A DNA stretch of 43,897 nucleotides, taken from positions 1-43,897 of the forward strand of contig JAFRRE010000122.1 in the NCBI GenBank assembly GCA_017428285.1, written 5' to 3'. Of the stretch, positions 20,777-29,163 are shown one piece after another. A model generated the notes under the pieces. It had not been told where the DNA came from. It saw only the letters and a list, made by a program, of their open reading frames with translations, and did not search any database. Numbering within the stretch: position 1 is the first letter of the stretch; the number at the start of each line of letters is the position of its first letter. The position numbers were made by a program, and so were the translations under genes. Source of the DNA: Bacteroidales bacterium. GTDB lineage: Bacteria; Bacteroidota; Bacteroidia; Bacteroidales; F082.

Positions 20777-22117
20777 ATGAAAAAGTTATTCTTTATGACA
20801 TTGCTATTATGCGGCATTTTGACGTTTACGAATGCACAAAACTATTTGGTGGTTAACGTGTCAGATTGTCCTTTTGAAAATTACTATTGCGTTAATGATT
20901 ATGATGGTGTGGTTGTATATGCTGATGTCAATTATGGTCATAATTGGATTAATGTCCCTGGTACTCCAATTGATTATATTTATGATGTAGATTCCGTGTT
21001 TTTCGAAATTTCATTAAGCAATACAGATCTTTTTAAGGATTATCATGTAACGTATCACTCTTGGAGTGATGAGGGGTATACTTATGACCGTGATTTTTAT
21101 TTGTCTTTTTTCCCCTCAGAGATACCATATATGCCTTTCTCAGATTCATTTATATGGAAACGAACAGGAGATGAAATCTACATAGGTGTTGATCAAAGCT
21201 TTTATTATTACAATATTTATGATTTTATTTGGTCTAACGGCTATACAAGTACTTGGATTAATGTAACGGAACCGGGTGTTTATAGTGTTACTATTACTGA
21301 TAGAGCTGGCTGCGCCAATGAAACCTATAGTATCCAAGTCCGCGACAATGTGGAACTCTACCGAGCCACGGTGGATTTGGAAACCAACCTAAACAAAACC
21401 ACTTGGCAAGTTACCGAAGCCCAAGCCGAATACATTGGCGAGGTGAAGGTTTATCGCGATGGTTTGCTCGTAGGTACTGCACCTTACGAACAAGGCTACT
21501 TCATGGATGCCATTGGCAGTGACAATGCCGCGAGAAACTATCGCATCGTAGGTGTCAGCATCGAAGGCGAGGATTGCCCCATCGAAAGTTATGAGAAAGG
21601 CACCATCCACACCACCTACTACCAAGACGTGAATAACAACCTCAACATGACATGGAACATCCCCTACGTTGAGGAAGGTGCTAATGGAACGCTTACCTAC
21701 TTTCAAATCTGCAAATACGATCCCAACACGGGCGAAATCACCGTGGTCGACCAAGTCAATGCCTCCATCACTGACTACACCTGCGGTGTGAACCAGTTCG
21801 ATGGTGGCTATGCCGTCATCGCTGCCGTGTTCAATAATGGAAAGGGCATGGAGGAATTGTCTTTCTCCAACCTCACTACTGACATTCTTGGCATTGAGGA
21901 GGACGGCCATTCGACAGGCTCAGGGATCTTTACCGTTTATCCCAATCCCGTCAAAGACTGCGTGACCATTGAAGGCACGGGCAAGGCAATCATCACAAAT
22001 GCCCTTGGGCAGACCATTCTCACGAAAGAAATCGATGGTAAGGAAACCATCGAATTGCCGCGAGGGATGTATTTCGTGAAAATGAATGGCGTGACGCGGA
22101 AAATCGTGGTGGAATAA
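20777..22117 (+). CDS. T9SS-sorted secreted protein
   Basis: A 446-residue protein with signal peptide MKKLFFMTLLLCGILTFTNA. Residues about 150-195 (FIWSNGYTSTWINVTEPGVY, SVTITDRAGC) resemble the SprB/PKD-like repeat of Bacteroidota surface proteins. Residues about 200-375 hold Fn3-like strands (AEYIGEVKVYRDGLLVGTAP, LTYFQICKYDPNTGEITVVD). The linker GIEEDGHSTGSG again contains the CTTCGAC..GCTCAG-type repeat, and the sorting domain runs from YPNPVKD to RKIVVE. Here the turn between sorting-domain strands 1 and 2 is short (CVTIEGTGKAIITN), giving an uninterrupted reference for the copies with inserted repeats. It is followed by an inverted-repeat element and a strong terminator, so it is a single-gene unit. 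Function unknown. Confidence 0.8.
   Translation: MKKLFFMTLLLCGILTFTNAQNYLVVNVSDCPFENYYCVNDYDGVVVYADVNYGHNWINVPGTPIDYIYDVDSVFFEISLSNTDLFKDYHVTYHSWSDEGYTYDRDFYLSFFPSEIPYMPFSDSFIWKRTGDEIYIGVDQSFYYYNIYDFIWSNGYTSTWINVTEPGVYSVTITDRAGCANETYSIQVRDNVELYRATVDLETNLNKTTWQVTEAQAEYIGEVKVYRDGLLVGTAPYEQGYFMDAIGSDNAARNYRIVGVSIEGEDCPIESYEKGTIHTTYYQDVNNNLNMTWNIPYVEEGANGTLTYFQICKYDPNTGEITVVDQVNASITDYTCGVNQFDGGYAVIAAVFNNGKGMEELSFSNLTTDILGIEEDGHSTGSGIFTVYPNPVKDCVTIEGTGKAIITNALGQTILTKEIDGKETIELPRGMYFVKMNGVTRKIVVE
21909..21928 (+). repeat. CTTCGAC..GCTCAG-family repeat, in frame (site 1)
   Basis: ATTCGACAGGCTCAGGGATC encodes STGSGI in the linker of the 20777 gene, whose body and sorting domain differ from those of the other carriers. 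Confidence 0.7.
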
Positions 22118-22128
22118 CCATGTTTGTT

Positions 22129-22217
22129 TGTAGGGCTGTCACATCGTGGCAGCCGCACATCGTGGCAACCGATGCAACGAAACGACAATGCGGCTGCCGT
22201 GCTACGACAGCCCTACA
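22129..22217. repeat. Inverted-repeat intergenic element, copy 3 (89 bp)
   Basis: Bounded by TGTAGGGCTGTC and GACAGCCCTACA, starting 12 bases after the stop of the 20777 gene. The middle differs from copies 1 and 2 (a duplicated CATCGTGGCA). A second, degraded right arm (CCGTGGTACGACAGCCCAAC) follows at about 22222-22242, suggesting a partial tandem duplication. Confidence 0.75.
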
Positions 22218-22242
22218 ATCCGCCGTGGTACGACAGCCCAAC

Positions 22243-22280
22243 AAATCCTCCTGCTGAAATCTAACAGCAGGAGGATTTTT
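22243..22280 (+). terminator. Rho-independent terminator after the 20777 gene
   Basis: AAATCCTCCTGCTG and CAGCAGGAGGATTT form a perfect 14-bp stem with an 8-base loop, followed by TT and a C/T-rich tail. Confidence 0.9.
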
Positions 22281-22336
22281 CTGTCTTCAAACCGCAATAA
22301 ATTTATTAAATAGGAGTTATTAACCCGAAAAACGGC

Positions 22337-22344
22337 TATTTTTG
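22337..22344 (+). promoter_or_regulatory. -7 promoter element of the moxR-bat operon
   Basis: TATTTTTG followed by CACG matches TAnnTTTG. It is the only clear promoter seen before moxR, giving a leader of about 130 bases. Confidence 0.6.
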
Positions 22345-22383
22345 CACGCTTTTTGACGGAGGCGGCGCGAAAGAAAATGCGAC

Positions 22384-22475
22384 TTGTTGACAGATTTTTT
22401 CTGTCCCGTGTCTCGCGTCCCGAGTTCCCGCGTCAACAAACAACAATTCAACGATTAAACAAACAACAATTCAAC
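22384..22475 (+). promoter_or_regulatory. bat operon leader: hairpin and direct repeat
   Basis: TTGTTGAC (22384-22391) pairs with GTCAACAA (22432-22439) around an interior with a smaller ACAGA/TCTGT hairpin. Immediately after, the 18-bp AACAAACAACAATTCAAC occurs twice (22435-22452 and 22458-22475), 23 bases apart, the second just before the moxR ATG. The rest of the 363-base gap between genes holds the repeat element, terminator and promoter listed separately. Confidence 0.5.
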
Positions 22476-22480
22476 ATACA

Positions 22481-23473
22481 ATGATAGAAACTGACATTCG
22501 TGAACTGAACGAAAAAATCCAACGTGAGAGTCAATTCCTCGACCTCATCAACCTCGAAATGAACAAGGTCATCGTCGGACAGAAACAGATGACGGAACGC
22601 CTTTTGATTGGCCTACTGGCCAACGGACATATCCTTCTCGAAGGTGTGCCTGGCCTGGCCAAGACCCTGGCCATCAAGTCGATGGCAAGTGCCATCGATG
22701 CCGACTTCGCCCGTATCCAATTCACCCCTGACTTGTTGCCTGCTGACCTCATCGGTACGCTGATCTACAGCCAGAAGAAGGAGGAATTTGTGGTGCGCCG
22801 CGGCCCCATCTTCGCCAACTTCGTCCTCGCTGATGAAATCAACCGTTCTCCCGCCAAGGTGCAGAGTGCATTGCTCGAAGCCATGCAGGAGCATCAGGTG
22901 ACCATCGGCGATGAGACCTTCAAGTTGCCGGATCCTTTCCTTGTCATGGCTACCCAAAACCCCATCGAACAGGAAGGTACCTATCCGTTGCCCGAAGCTC
23001 AGGTGGACCGTTTCATGCTGAAGGTGGTCATCAACTACCCCAAGAAGGAAGAGGAGAAACTGATTCTGCGCCAGCAGATTGCCAGCACTGGTGCGAAAAT
23101 CAATGCCGTGGTGAAGCCTGAGGATATCATCCGCGCCCGCGAGGTGTGCCGCGAAATCTATCTCGATGAGAAGATTGAGAACTACATCACCGACATTGTC
23201 TTCGCCTCACGTTATCCCTCTGACTACAAGCTGAAGAAGTTCGCAAATATGATTAGCTATGGCGGTTCGCCGCGTGCCACCATCAACCTGGCTTTGGCAG
23301 CCAAGGCCTATGCCTTCATCAAGCACCGTGGCTATGTCATCCCCGAGGACATCCGTGCCGTGGCTCCCGATGTGTTGCGCCACCGTATTGGCTTGACCTA
23401 TGAGGCTGAAGCTGAGAATATTACTACCGAAGAAATCATCAACGAAATCCTAAATACCATCGAGGTGCCGTAA
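22481..23473 (+). CDS. moxR: MoxR-family AAA+ ATPase
   Basis: A 330-residue cytoplasmic ATPase. Walker A is the MoxR form GVPGLAKT at 55-62, Walker B is FVLADEIN at 115-121, and the following NRSPAKVQSALLEAMQE and ATQNPIEQEGTYPLPEAQVD are standard MoxR signatures; SYGGSPRATINLALAAKAYA marks the lid. MoxR proteins act as chaperones with von Willebrand factor A (VWA) partners encoded beside them, which fits the five downstream genes. It is the first gene of the bat operon. A 115-bp gap with small inverted repeats separates it from the DUF58 gene, whereas the following genes overlap. Confidence 0.92.
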   Translation: MIETDIRELNEKIQRESQFLDLINLEMNKVIVGQKQMTERLLIGLLANGHILLEGVPGLAKTLAIKSMASAIDADFARIQFTPDLLPADLIGTLIYSQKKEEFVVRRGPIFANFVLADEINRSPAKVQSALLEAMQEHQVTIGDETFKLPDPFLVMATQNPIEQEGTYPLPEAQVDRFMLKVVINYPKKEEEKLILRQQIASTGAKINAVVKPEDIIRAREVCREIYLDEKIENYITDIVFASRYPSDYKLKKFANMISYGGSPRATINLALAAKAYAFIKHRGYVIPEDIRAVAPDVLRHRIGLTYEAEAENITTEEIINEILNTIEVP

Positions 23474-23588
23474 TGCTTAGTCCCGTAGGGATGACAGCAA
23501 TGTAGGCTGGCGGTGTAAACCCTGCCGAAAAACGGCGAACGGGGTGTAAACCCCATGCCGAAAAAAAGAAAAAATGATGGTTTAAAAT
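23474..23588. repeat. Small inverted repeats between moxR and the DUF58 gene
   Basis: Three short hairpin candidates in a row: GGCGGTGTAAACCCTGCC (23509-23526), GCCGAAAAACGGC (23524-23536) and GGGGTGTAAACCCC (23541-23554). The GGTGTAAACCC core occurs twice. The preceding CCCGTAGGGATGACAGC has the look of a dispersed Bacteroidales repeat. It lies inside an otherwise tightly packed operon and could change mRNA stability between moxR and the rest. Confidence 0.5.
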
Positions 23589-24467
23589 ATGGAATCAACA
23601 GAAATATTCAAAAAGGTCCGAAAAATCGAAATCAAGACGCGAGGCCTCTCGAACCACATCTTCTCGGGGCAGTACCACAGCGCCTTCAAGGGGCGTGGTA
23701 TGACCTTCAGCGAGGTGCGCGAGTATGAGTACGGCGACGACATCCGCAACATCGACTGGAACGTCACCGCCCGCTTCAACAAGCCTTTCGTCAAGATCTT
23801 CGAGGAAGAGCGTGAGATGACGGTGATGCTGCTCATTGACGTGTCGGGTTCCAACGACTTTGGCTCACAAACACAGTCGAAGCGTGACCTGACTGCCGAA
23901 TTGGCAGCCGTCTTGGCGTTTTCTGCCATCCAGAACAACGACAAGGTGGGCGTGATTTTCTTCAGCAGCAAGATTGAGAAGTTCATTCCGCCCAAGAAAG
24001 GCAGTTCGCATATCCTGCGCATCATCCGCGAGATCGTCGACTTCAAGCCGACGGAACGCGGCACCGACATCGGCGAGGGCCTGCGTTTCCTGACCTCGGC
24101 CATCAAGCGCCGTACCACAGCCTTCCTTATTTCCGACTTCATGACGGACAAGAGCTTCGAGAAAGAGATGCAGATTGCTGCTAATAAGCATGATCTCGTC
24201 GCCTTGCGCATCACCGATCGCCGCGAAATGGACATTCCCAAGGTGGGTCTGGTGAAGTTCCGCGACTCGGAGACAGGCAAGGAACGCTGGGTGGATACCT
24301 CGAGTCGCGCTTGGCACAACGCCTACCAACAGATGATACAGTACAAATCGTTGGAACTGAATCGCGAGTTTACCAAACACGGTATCGACAACTCGCTGAT
24401 TTACACCGATGAAGACTATGTGAGACCTTTGATGCAACTCTTTAAGAAAAGGGAGGCAAGAAGATGA
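23589..24467 (+). CDS. DUF58 / VWA-like protein of the bat operon
   Basis: A 292-residue protein with no membrane segment. The DUF58 signature GMTFSEVREYEYGDDIRNID and NVTARFNKPFVKIFEEERE comes first (residues 38-75), then a VWA-like fold with the metal-site motif D84-V-S-G-S88. DUF58 proteins are regular partners of MoxR ATPases. Its last four bases overlap the next start as ATGA, so the next gene is translationally coupled. Confidence 0.9.
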   Translation: MESTEIFKKVRKIEIKTRGLSNHIFSGQYHSAFKGRGMTFSEVREYEYGDDIRNIDWNVTARFNKPFVKIFEEEREMTVMLLIDVSGSNDFGSQTQSKRDLTAELAAVLAFSAIQNNDKVGVIFFSSKIEKFIPPKKGSSHILRIIREIVDFKPTERGTDIGEGLRFLTSAIKRRTTAFLISDFMTDKSFEKEMQIAANKHDLVALRITDRREMDIPKVGLVKFRDSETGKERWVDTSSRAWHNAYQQMIQYKSLELNREFTKHGIDNSLIYTDEDYVRPLMQLFKKREARR

Positions 24468-25492
24468 AGAAATATGTTTTGTTTTTGATGGCGACATTCG
24501 CCTTGCTCGGTGGCCTTAAGGCACAAAATGTGGAGGTGGAAGGCAAGGTGGAAAGCACAGATGTGCAGGTAGGAAAGCCTTTCACACTTGACTTGAGTCT
24601 CAAGGTGCCCTATGGCTGGTTTGTGGAATGGAACGATTTCGCTACCGACACGCTCTCGGAGCAGCTCGACATCATCAAGCGCAGCGAGGTTGAACGCACC
24701 GCCGATGCCGACAGCAATGTCATCGTGAAGCAGCAATTGACCCTGATGACCTTCGATACAGGTCAAGTCCAAGTGCCACCTGTTGGCCTCACCTACGCTC
24801 GCTCATTTGATGACCCGGACCGCCTGAAGGCCTATACGGATCCTATCAAACTCTATTCGACCACGATGTCGGTCGACACCACTATGACTTACAAGCCTAT
24901 TGTGGAGCCCATCGATGCACCAGTGAAGTTTAAAGAGGTGTTCCCTTGGATTCTCGGTGCGTTGCTGCTGGTCATATTGGTCATCGGCATTTGGTATTGG
25001 AGGAAGCATCGTAAGCCCAAGGTTGATGTCGATGGCAATATTGTGCGTGGACCTGTTATCCCGCCTTATGACAAGGCCGTTGGCGACTTGAAGAAGTTGC
25101 GTGAAGAAAAGATTTGGCAATCGGGTAAGGTGAAGGAGTATTTCTCCTCGCTTACAGATATCGCCCGCGAGTACATCGAAGGTCAGTTTGGTGTGAATGC
25201 CATCGAAATGACTACCGATGACATCTTGGAGGAAGTCAAGCCATTGCATTTCCCGAAGGAAACCTTTGACAAGCTGAAAGATACTTTGGAGATTGCCGAC
25301 TTGGTGAAGTTCGCCAAGTACTCGGCTTCGACCCTCGAGAGCGATACCGCCTTGAATAGTATGACGGACTTTGTCAACGAGAGTTATGCACAATATCAAG
25401 CCACAATGTCACCATCTGCGTCTTCGCAGATGGAAGGTGCTGACCGCGAGACGCAGCCGGCGACAATAAAGGAGGAGGTGACAAATGTTTGA
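24464..25492 (+). CDS. DUF4381-like membrane protein of the bat operon
   Basis: A 342-residue protein with signal peptide (to about AQ21), a beta-rich extracytoplasmic part (about 22-155; VEGKVESTDVQVGKPFTLDL resembles the start of BatD-type domains), one membrane segment at about 161-182 and a helical cytoplasmic tail with KLREEKIWQSGKVKEYFSSL and YIEGQFGVNAIEMTTDDIL. This C-terminal pattern is the DUF4381-like helical bundle also found at the end of BatD. It overlaps DUF58 by 4 bp and batA by 8 bp. Probably a membrane-anchored part of the MoxR-VWA complex. Confidence 0.78.
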   Translation: MKKYVLFLMATFALLGGLKAQNVEVEGKVESTDVQVGKPFTLDLSLKVPYGWFVEWNDFATDTLSEQLDIIKRSEVERTADADSNVIVKQQLTLMTFDTGQVQVPPVGLTYARSFDDPDRLKAYTDPIKLYSTTMSVDTTMTYKPIVEPIDAPVKFKEVFPWILGALLLVILVIGIWYWRKHRKPKVDVDGNIVRGPVIPPYDKAVGDLKKLREEKIWQSGKVKEYFSSLTDIAREYIEGQFGVNAIEMTTDDILEEVKPLHFPKETFDKLKDTLEIADLVKFAKYSASTLESDTALNSMTDFVNESYAQYQATMSPSASSQMEGADRETQPATIKEEVTNV

Positions 25493-26486
25493 AAACATTG
25501 AATTTGCGAATCCCAAGCTGCTGTGGCTCTTGCTCTTGGTGCCGTTAGCTATCATTTGGTATATCCTGCGCCACAAGAAACAGGAAGCTTCGGTGACCTT
25601 CTCCGATTTGAAGGGGATGGTCAAGCTGCCGAGGACATGGAAGGCATGGTTCCGTCATTTGCTCTTTGGCTTAAAGATGGCGGCCTTGGCCTTACTGATT
25701 GTGGCTTTGGCACGTCCGCAGAGCTCATCCACCAATTCCACTTCCAACATCGAAGGCATCGACATCGTGATGGCTATGGACGTTTCAGGCTCTATGTTGG
25801 CCCGCGACCTCAAACCTGACCGCTTGACCGCCGCCAAGGAAGTTGCCTCCAACTTTGTGAAGGATCGCCCCGGCGACCGTATGGGACTGGTCATCTTCTC
25901 GGGCGAGACATTCACCCAAGTGCCGCTGACCACCGACCACGGCGTGATGCTCAATATGTTGGCAGAGATGAAAAACGGCCTCATTGAAGACGGCACCGCC
26001 ATCGGCGACGGATTGGCCACTGCCATCAGCCGACTGAAAGACAGTGAAGCCATTTCCAAGGTCATCATCCTGCTGACTGACGGTATGAACAATGCCGGTT
26101 CTGTTGACCCGTATACGGCTGCTGAAATCGCCAAGCTTTATGGCATCCGTGTCTACACCATCGGCGTGGGCACATACGGTATGGCACCTTATCCTGCAAA
26201 GACCCCTTTCGGCACAACCGTTATGCAGCAGATTAAGGTCGAAATCGATGAGAAGCTGCTGACCACCATAGCCAACTCGACGGGTGGTAAGTACTTCCGC
26301 GCCAACAATAACAAGAAGTTGGATGAAATCTATCAGGAAATCGACAAGCTGGAGCGCTCCAAGATTGAGGTGACGGAGTTCCGCCGCCTACATGAGGAGT
26401 TTTATCCTTTGGTGGCTTGGGCTTTGGCACTGCTTTTGCTCGAGTTCCTCTTGCGCAAAACCATTTTCAGGACTTTAACGGACTAA
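25485..26486 (+). CDS. batA: BatA, VWA-domain membrane protein
   Basis: A 333-residue protein with membrane segments at about 11-27, 59-76 and 303-325 enclosing a VWA domain. The metal-ion-dependent adhesion site is complete: D99-x-S-G-S103, T in the TTDHG region, and D in LLTDGMNN. The Bacteroides fragilis bat genes were described for aerotolerance; the molecular role is still debated. It overlaps the preceding gene by 8 bp and leads batB by four bases. Confidence 0.92.
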   Translation: MFENIEFANPKLLWLLLLVPLAIIWYILRHKKQEASVTFSDLKGMVKLPRTWKAWFRHLLFGLKMAALALLIVALARPQSSSTNSTSNIEGIDIVMAMDVSGSMLARDLKPDRLTAAKEVASNFVKDRPGDRMGLVIFSGETFTQVPLTTDHGVMLNMLAEMKNGLIEDGTAIGDGLATAISRLKDSEAISKVIILLTDGMNNAGSVDPYTAAEIAKLYGIRVYTIGVGTYGMAPYPAKTPFGTTVMQQIKVEIDEKLLTTIANSTGGKYFRANNNKKLDEIYQEIDKLERSKIEVTEFRRLHEEFYPLVAWALALLLLEFLLRKTIFRTLTD

Positions 26487-26490
26487 GACT

Positions 26491-27543
26491 ATGGAAAACG
26501 TATTGCGATTCGAACATCCCGAGTACCTTTACTGGTTATTGATCATTCCAGTATTGGTCATCATCTATATCCTGTTCCGCCTCGGGCAGAAGCGCCGTTT
26601 CGAGCGTTTCGCCCATATCGAGATGCGCGAACAGCTGGTTCCGAGTTATTCTTCACGTCGTTCCACCTTCAAGTTTGTCATTTTCCTTCTTGTAATTGCC
26701 TGCTCCATTTTGGCCTTGGCCAACTTGCAGAGCGGCAGCAAGATGGAGGAGGTGAAGCGCGAGGGCATCGACCTTTACATCGCCGTCGATGTGTCCAACT
26801 CAATGAATGCGGAGGACATTGTTCCGAGCCGAATGGAACGCTCTAAGCAGGCCATCAACAAGCTCATCAGCGAGATGCGCGGCGACCGTCTCGGCATTAT
26901 TGTGTTCGCCGACAAGGCATACGTGCAGTTGCCCATCACTACCGACTATTCGGCAGCGAGGATGTTCCTCTCGACCGTCAACACGAGTCTTGTGGCATCG
27001 CAGGGTACGGCCATCGCCGAGGCTATTAACTTGGCGCTGAAGTCATTCCCCGATGAGGCGCACAGCCGTGCCATTATCATCATTTCAGATGGTGAAGACC
27101 ACGAGAACGACGCGGCACTGAAGGCCGCACAAGAGGCAGCCAAGCAAGGCGTACATATCTATACCATCGGTATGGGTCTCGCTGAAGGTGCTCCTATCCC
27201 GCTGTACAATCAATATGGCCATCAAACTGGGTATCGGAAAGATAATCAGGGTAACACTATTATCACCCGCCTTGATGAACAGATGCTGCAAAAGATTGCC
27301 TCGGCAGGCAATGGCCTTTATGTGCGTGCCAGCAATTCAAATGTGGGTTTGGAGAAGATTTACGATGACATTAGTAAGTTGGACAAAACGGAGATTGATG
27401 CCAAGGTCTTCACCGACTATGAAGACCAGTTCCAATGGTTTGTGGCAGTTGCCATCATCCTTTTGCTAATTGAGATTTTCATTTCATCGGGCAAGAAAGC
27501 CTGGGAGAAGAAGTTGAACATTTTTGAGAAGAAAGATGAATAA
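26491..27543 (+). CDS. batB: BatB, VWA-domain membrane protein
   Basis: A 350-residue paralogue of BatA with the same topology: N-terminal membrane segments at about 12-30 and 60-78, a VWA domain with D100-V-S-N-S104 and IISDGEDHE, and a C-terminal membrane segment near 312-332 followed by a basic tail. The site reads DVSNS instead of DVSGS, as is usual for BatB. It overlaps batC by 8 bp. Confidence 0.92.
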   Translation: MENVLRFEHPEYLYWLLIIPVLVIIYILFRLGQKRRFERFAHIEMREQLVPSYSSRRSTFKFVIFLLVIACSILALANLQSGSKMEEVKREGIDLYIAVDVSNSMNAEDIVPSRMERSKQAINKLISEMRGDRLGIIVFADKAYVQLPITTDYSAARMFLSTVNTSLVASQGTAIAEAINLALKSFPDEAHSRAIIIISDGEDHENDAALKAAQEAAKQGVHIYTIGMGLAEGAPIPLYNQYGHQTGYRKDNQGNTIITRLDEQMLQKIASAGNGLYVRASNSNVGLEKIYDDISKLDKTEIDAKVFTDYEDQFQWFVAVAIILLLIEIFISSGKKAWEKKLNIFEKKDE

Positions 27544-29161
27544 GCTTGTTAAATATCTGACAATCATAATTTTACTATCTTCAGCTTTGGCGGTTTCGGC
27601 GCAGAACGATGAGAAGGCTATTCGTAAGGGCAACCGACAATACAAGAAGGCGAATTATGCTGAAGCCATTGCCAAATACAAGGAGGTCGTTGAGTTGAGT
27701 CCGAACAACACCAAGGCTCGTTTCAATTTGGGTGACGCCTATTATGGCCTGCAACAATACGACAGTGCTTACGCCGCCTTCGAAAAGGTGGTGGAGATGT
27801 CGCCTGATGCCAAGCTGAAGTCGGATGCGGTGTTCAATATGGGCAACTGCCTTTTGGCCCAAAACAGGTATTACGATGCTTTTAATATATATAAGGTGTC
27901 GCTGAAGTTGAATCCTGAGAACGAAAATGCCTTGTACAACCTAGAGTATTGCCGCGCCCATCTGGTGAAGAGCAAGATTTGGGTGGTGCAGCCCGAACAC
28001 GGACTGGTCGAGGTCAAGGAGAAAGAGGCTTTCAATGGCCAGCGCATCACAATGACATCGAAACCTGATGCGGATTACGCCTTGTCGCAGTACTATGTGG
28101 TGCGGGCCGACAATCAGCAGGTTACGGTGGATGTGAGCGGCAGCAGCTTTGTCATGCCCAAGTTTGATGTGCTGGTTTCGGCTGAGTTCAAACAGGCCCA
28201 TAAGATCGAAATCGATAAAAACATCAAGAATGGTACGGTAAAGGCTGACCGCAATAAGGCCGTCGAAGGCCAGCAGGTAACCCTTGAGGCACAAGGCGAA
28301 AACGACTTTGTGCTCGACAAGTTCATCGTGTATCGTACGGGCAACCGCAACGACACGGTGCCAGTCAACAAGACGACCTTCCAGATGCCCAACTTTGATG
28401 TGACGGTGAGCGCTACCTTCCGCAATGCATTGAGAGTCAGTGTTGATAGCGTTGCCAATGGCTCCATCCAGGTGACTGACAGTTTGGTCAAGCCAGGCGA
28501 TAATGTCGGCATCATCGTGCGTCCCGACAAGGGCTACCAGTTGGGTGACCTGCGGGTGGTCAGCGACAGGGATGCCAGCGAATCGGCTCCTGTATCCGAC
28601 GACAATATGTTCCAGATGCTTGACACCGATGTGACGGTGAAGGCCGATTTTGTGGAAGCCACTGATTACTACAAAGTGGAGGCAGATTCGGCCATTGAAG
28701 GTGGTCATGTGCTATTGGACCAGACCGAGGCAACACGCCGCGAGACGGTGAAGTTGGATAATGCCCCTGAACCAGGCTACCAATTCAAGGAATATGTCAT
28801 CCATCAGGTGGGTGATACCGCCGTGAAGGTGCAGCCATTGGGCAACTTCTTCACTATGCCCGACTTCGATGTGGAGGTCTCTGCCGTCTTCGAGAAGAGC
28901 GAAGGGGAGAACCAAGACCAGCAACAACAGCAGCAGGACCAGCAGCAAGACCAACAAGACCAAGAACAACAGCAGGATCAGCAGAACCAAGACCAGCAAC
29001 AGCAGCAACAAAACCAACAGCAGCAAAATCAGCAAATGTCGAAGGAAGATGCCCAGCGTATGCTTGATGCTCTTGAAAACCAAGAAAAGAAGACCATGGA
29101 GAAGGTCAACGAACAAAAAGTCCGTCAACAACCTAAGAAGAAAAGCGATAAAGATTGGTAA
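27536..29161 (+). CDS. batC: BatC, TPR protein with inserted InlB-type repeats
   Basis: The start is the ATG at 27536 (MNKLVKYLTIIILLSSALAV, signal peptide), giving 541 residues. TPRs occupy about 30-140 (AIRKGNRQYKKANYAEAIAK, ARFNLGDAYYGLQQYDSAYA). Then four tandem beta-rich repeats of about 70-80 residues (about 150-455), each ending in a phrase like (F)xMPxFDVxVSAxF; they look like divergent InlB/Listeria-Bacteroides repeats. A glutamine-rich stretch (about 458-500) and a conserved C-terminal DAQRMLDALENQEKKTMEKV follow. Usual BatC proteins are around 250 residues with TPR, low-complexity and C-terminal parts only, so the repeats are an insertion. The glutamine tract comes from CAG/CAA repeats. 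Confidence 0.85.
   Translation: MNKLVKYLTIIILLSSALAVSAQNDEKAIRKGNRQYKKANYAEAIAKYKEVVELSPNNTKARFNLGDAYYGLQQYDSAYAAFEKVVEMSPDAKLKSDAVFNMGNCLLAQNRYYDAFNIYKVSLKLNPENENALYNLEYCRAHLVKSKIWVVQPEHGLVEVKEKEAFNGQRITMTSKPDADYALSQYYVVRADNQQVTVDVSGSSFVMPKFDVLVSAEFKQAHKIEIDKNIKNGTVKADRNKAVEGQQVTLEAQGENDFVLDKFIVYRTGNRNDTVPVNKTTFQMPNFDVTVSATFRNALRVSVDSVANGSIQVTDSLVKPGDNVGIIVRPDKGYQLGDLRVVSDRDASESAPVSDDNMFQMLDTDVTVKADFVEATDYYKVEADSAIEGGHVLLDQTEATRRETVKLDNAPEPGYQFKEYVIHQVGDTAVKVQPLGNFFTMPDFDVEVSAVFEKSEGENQDQQQQQQDQQQDQQDQEQQQDQQNQDQQQQQQNQQQQNQQMSKEDAQRMLDALENQEKKTMEKVNEQKVRQQPKKKSDKDW
28911..29036 (+). repeat. CAG/CAA-rich low-complexity tract in batC
   Basis: About 125 bases of near-uninterrupted CAA, CAG and GAC codons encode Q/D/N-rich sequence. 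Imperfect tandem units (CAGCAAGACCAACAAGACCA and alike) could slip in multiples of three, so its length may vary between strains. Confidence 0.7.
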
Positions 29162-29163
29162 TT

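Noticed and set aside
28911..29036. CAG/CAA tract as a CRISPR-like or regulatory repeat
   Set aside because: It is in frame in batC, codes a Q-rich linker usual for BatC proteins, and has no repeat-spacer pattern.
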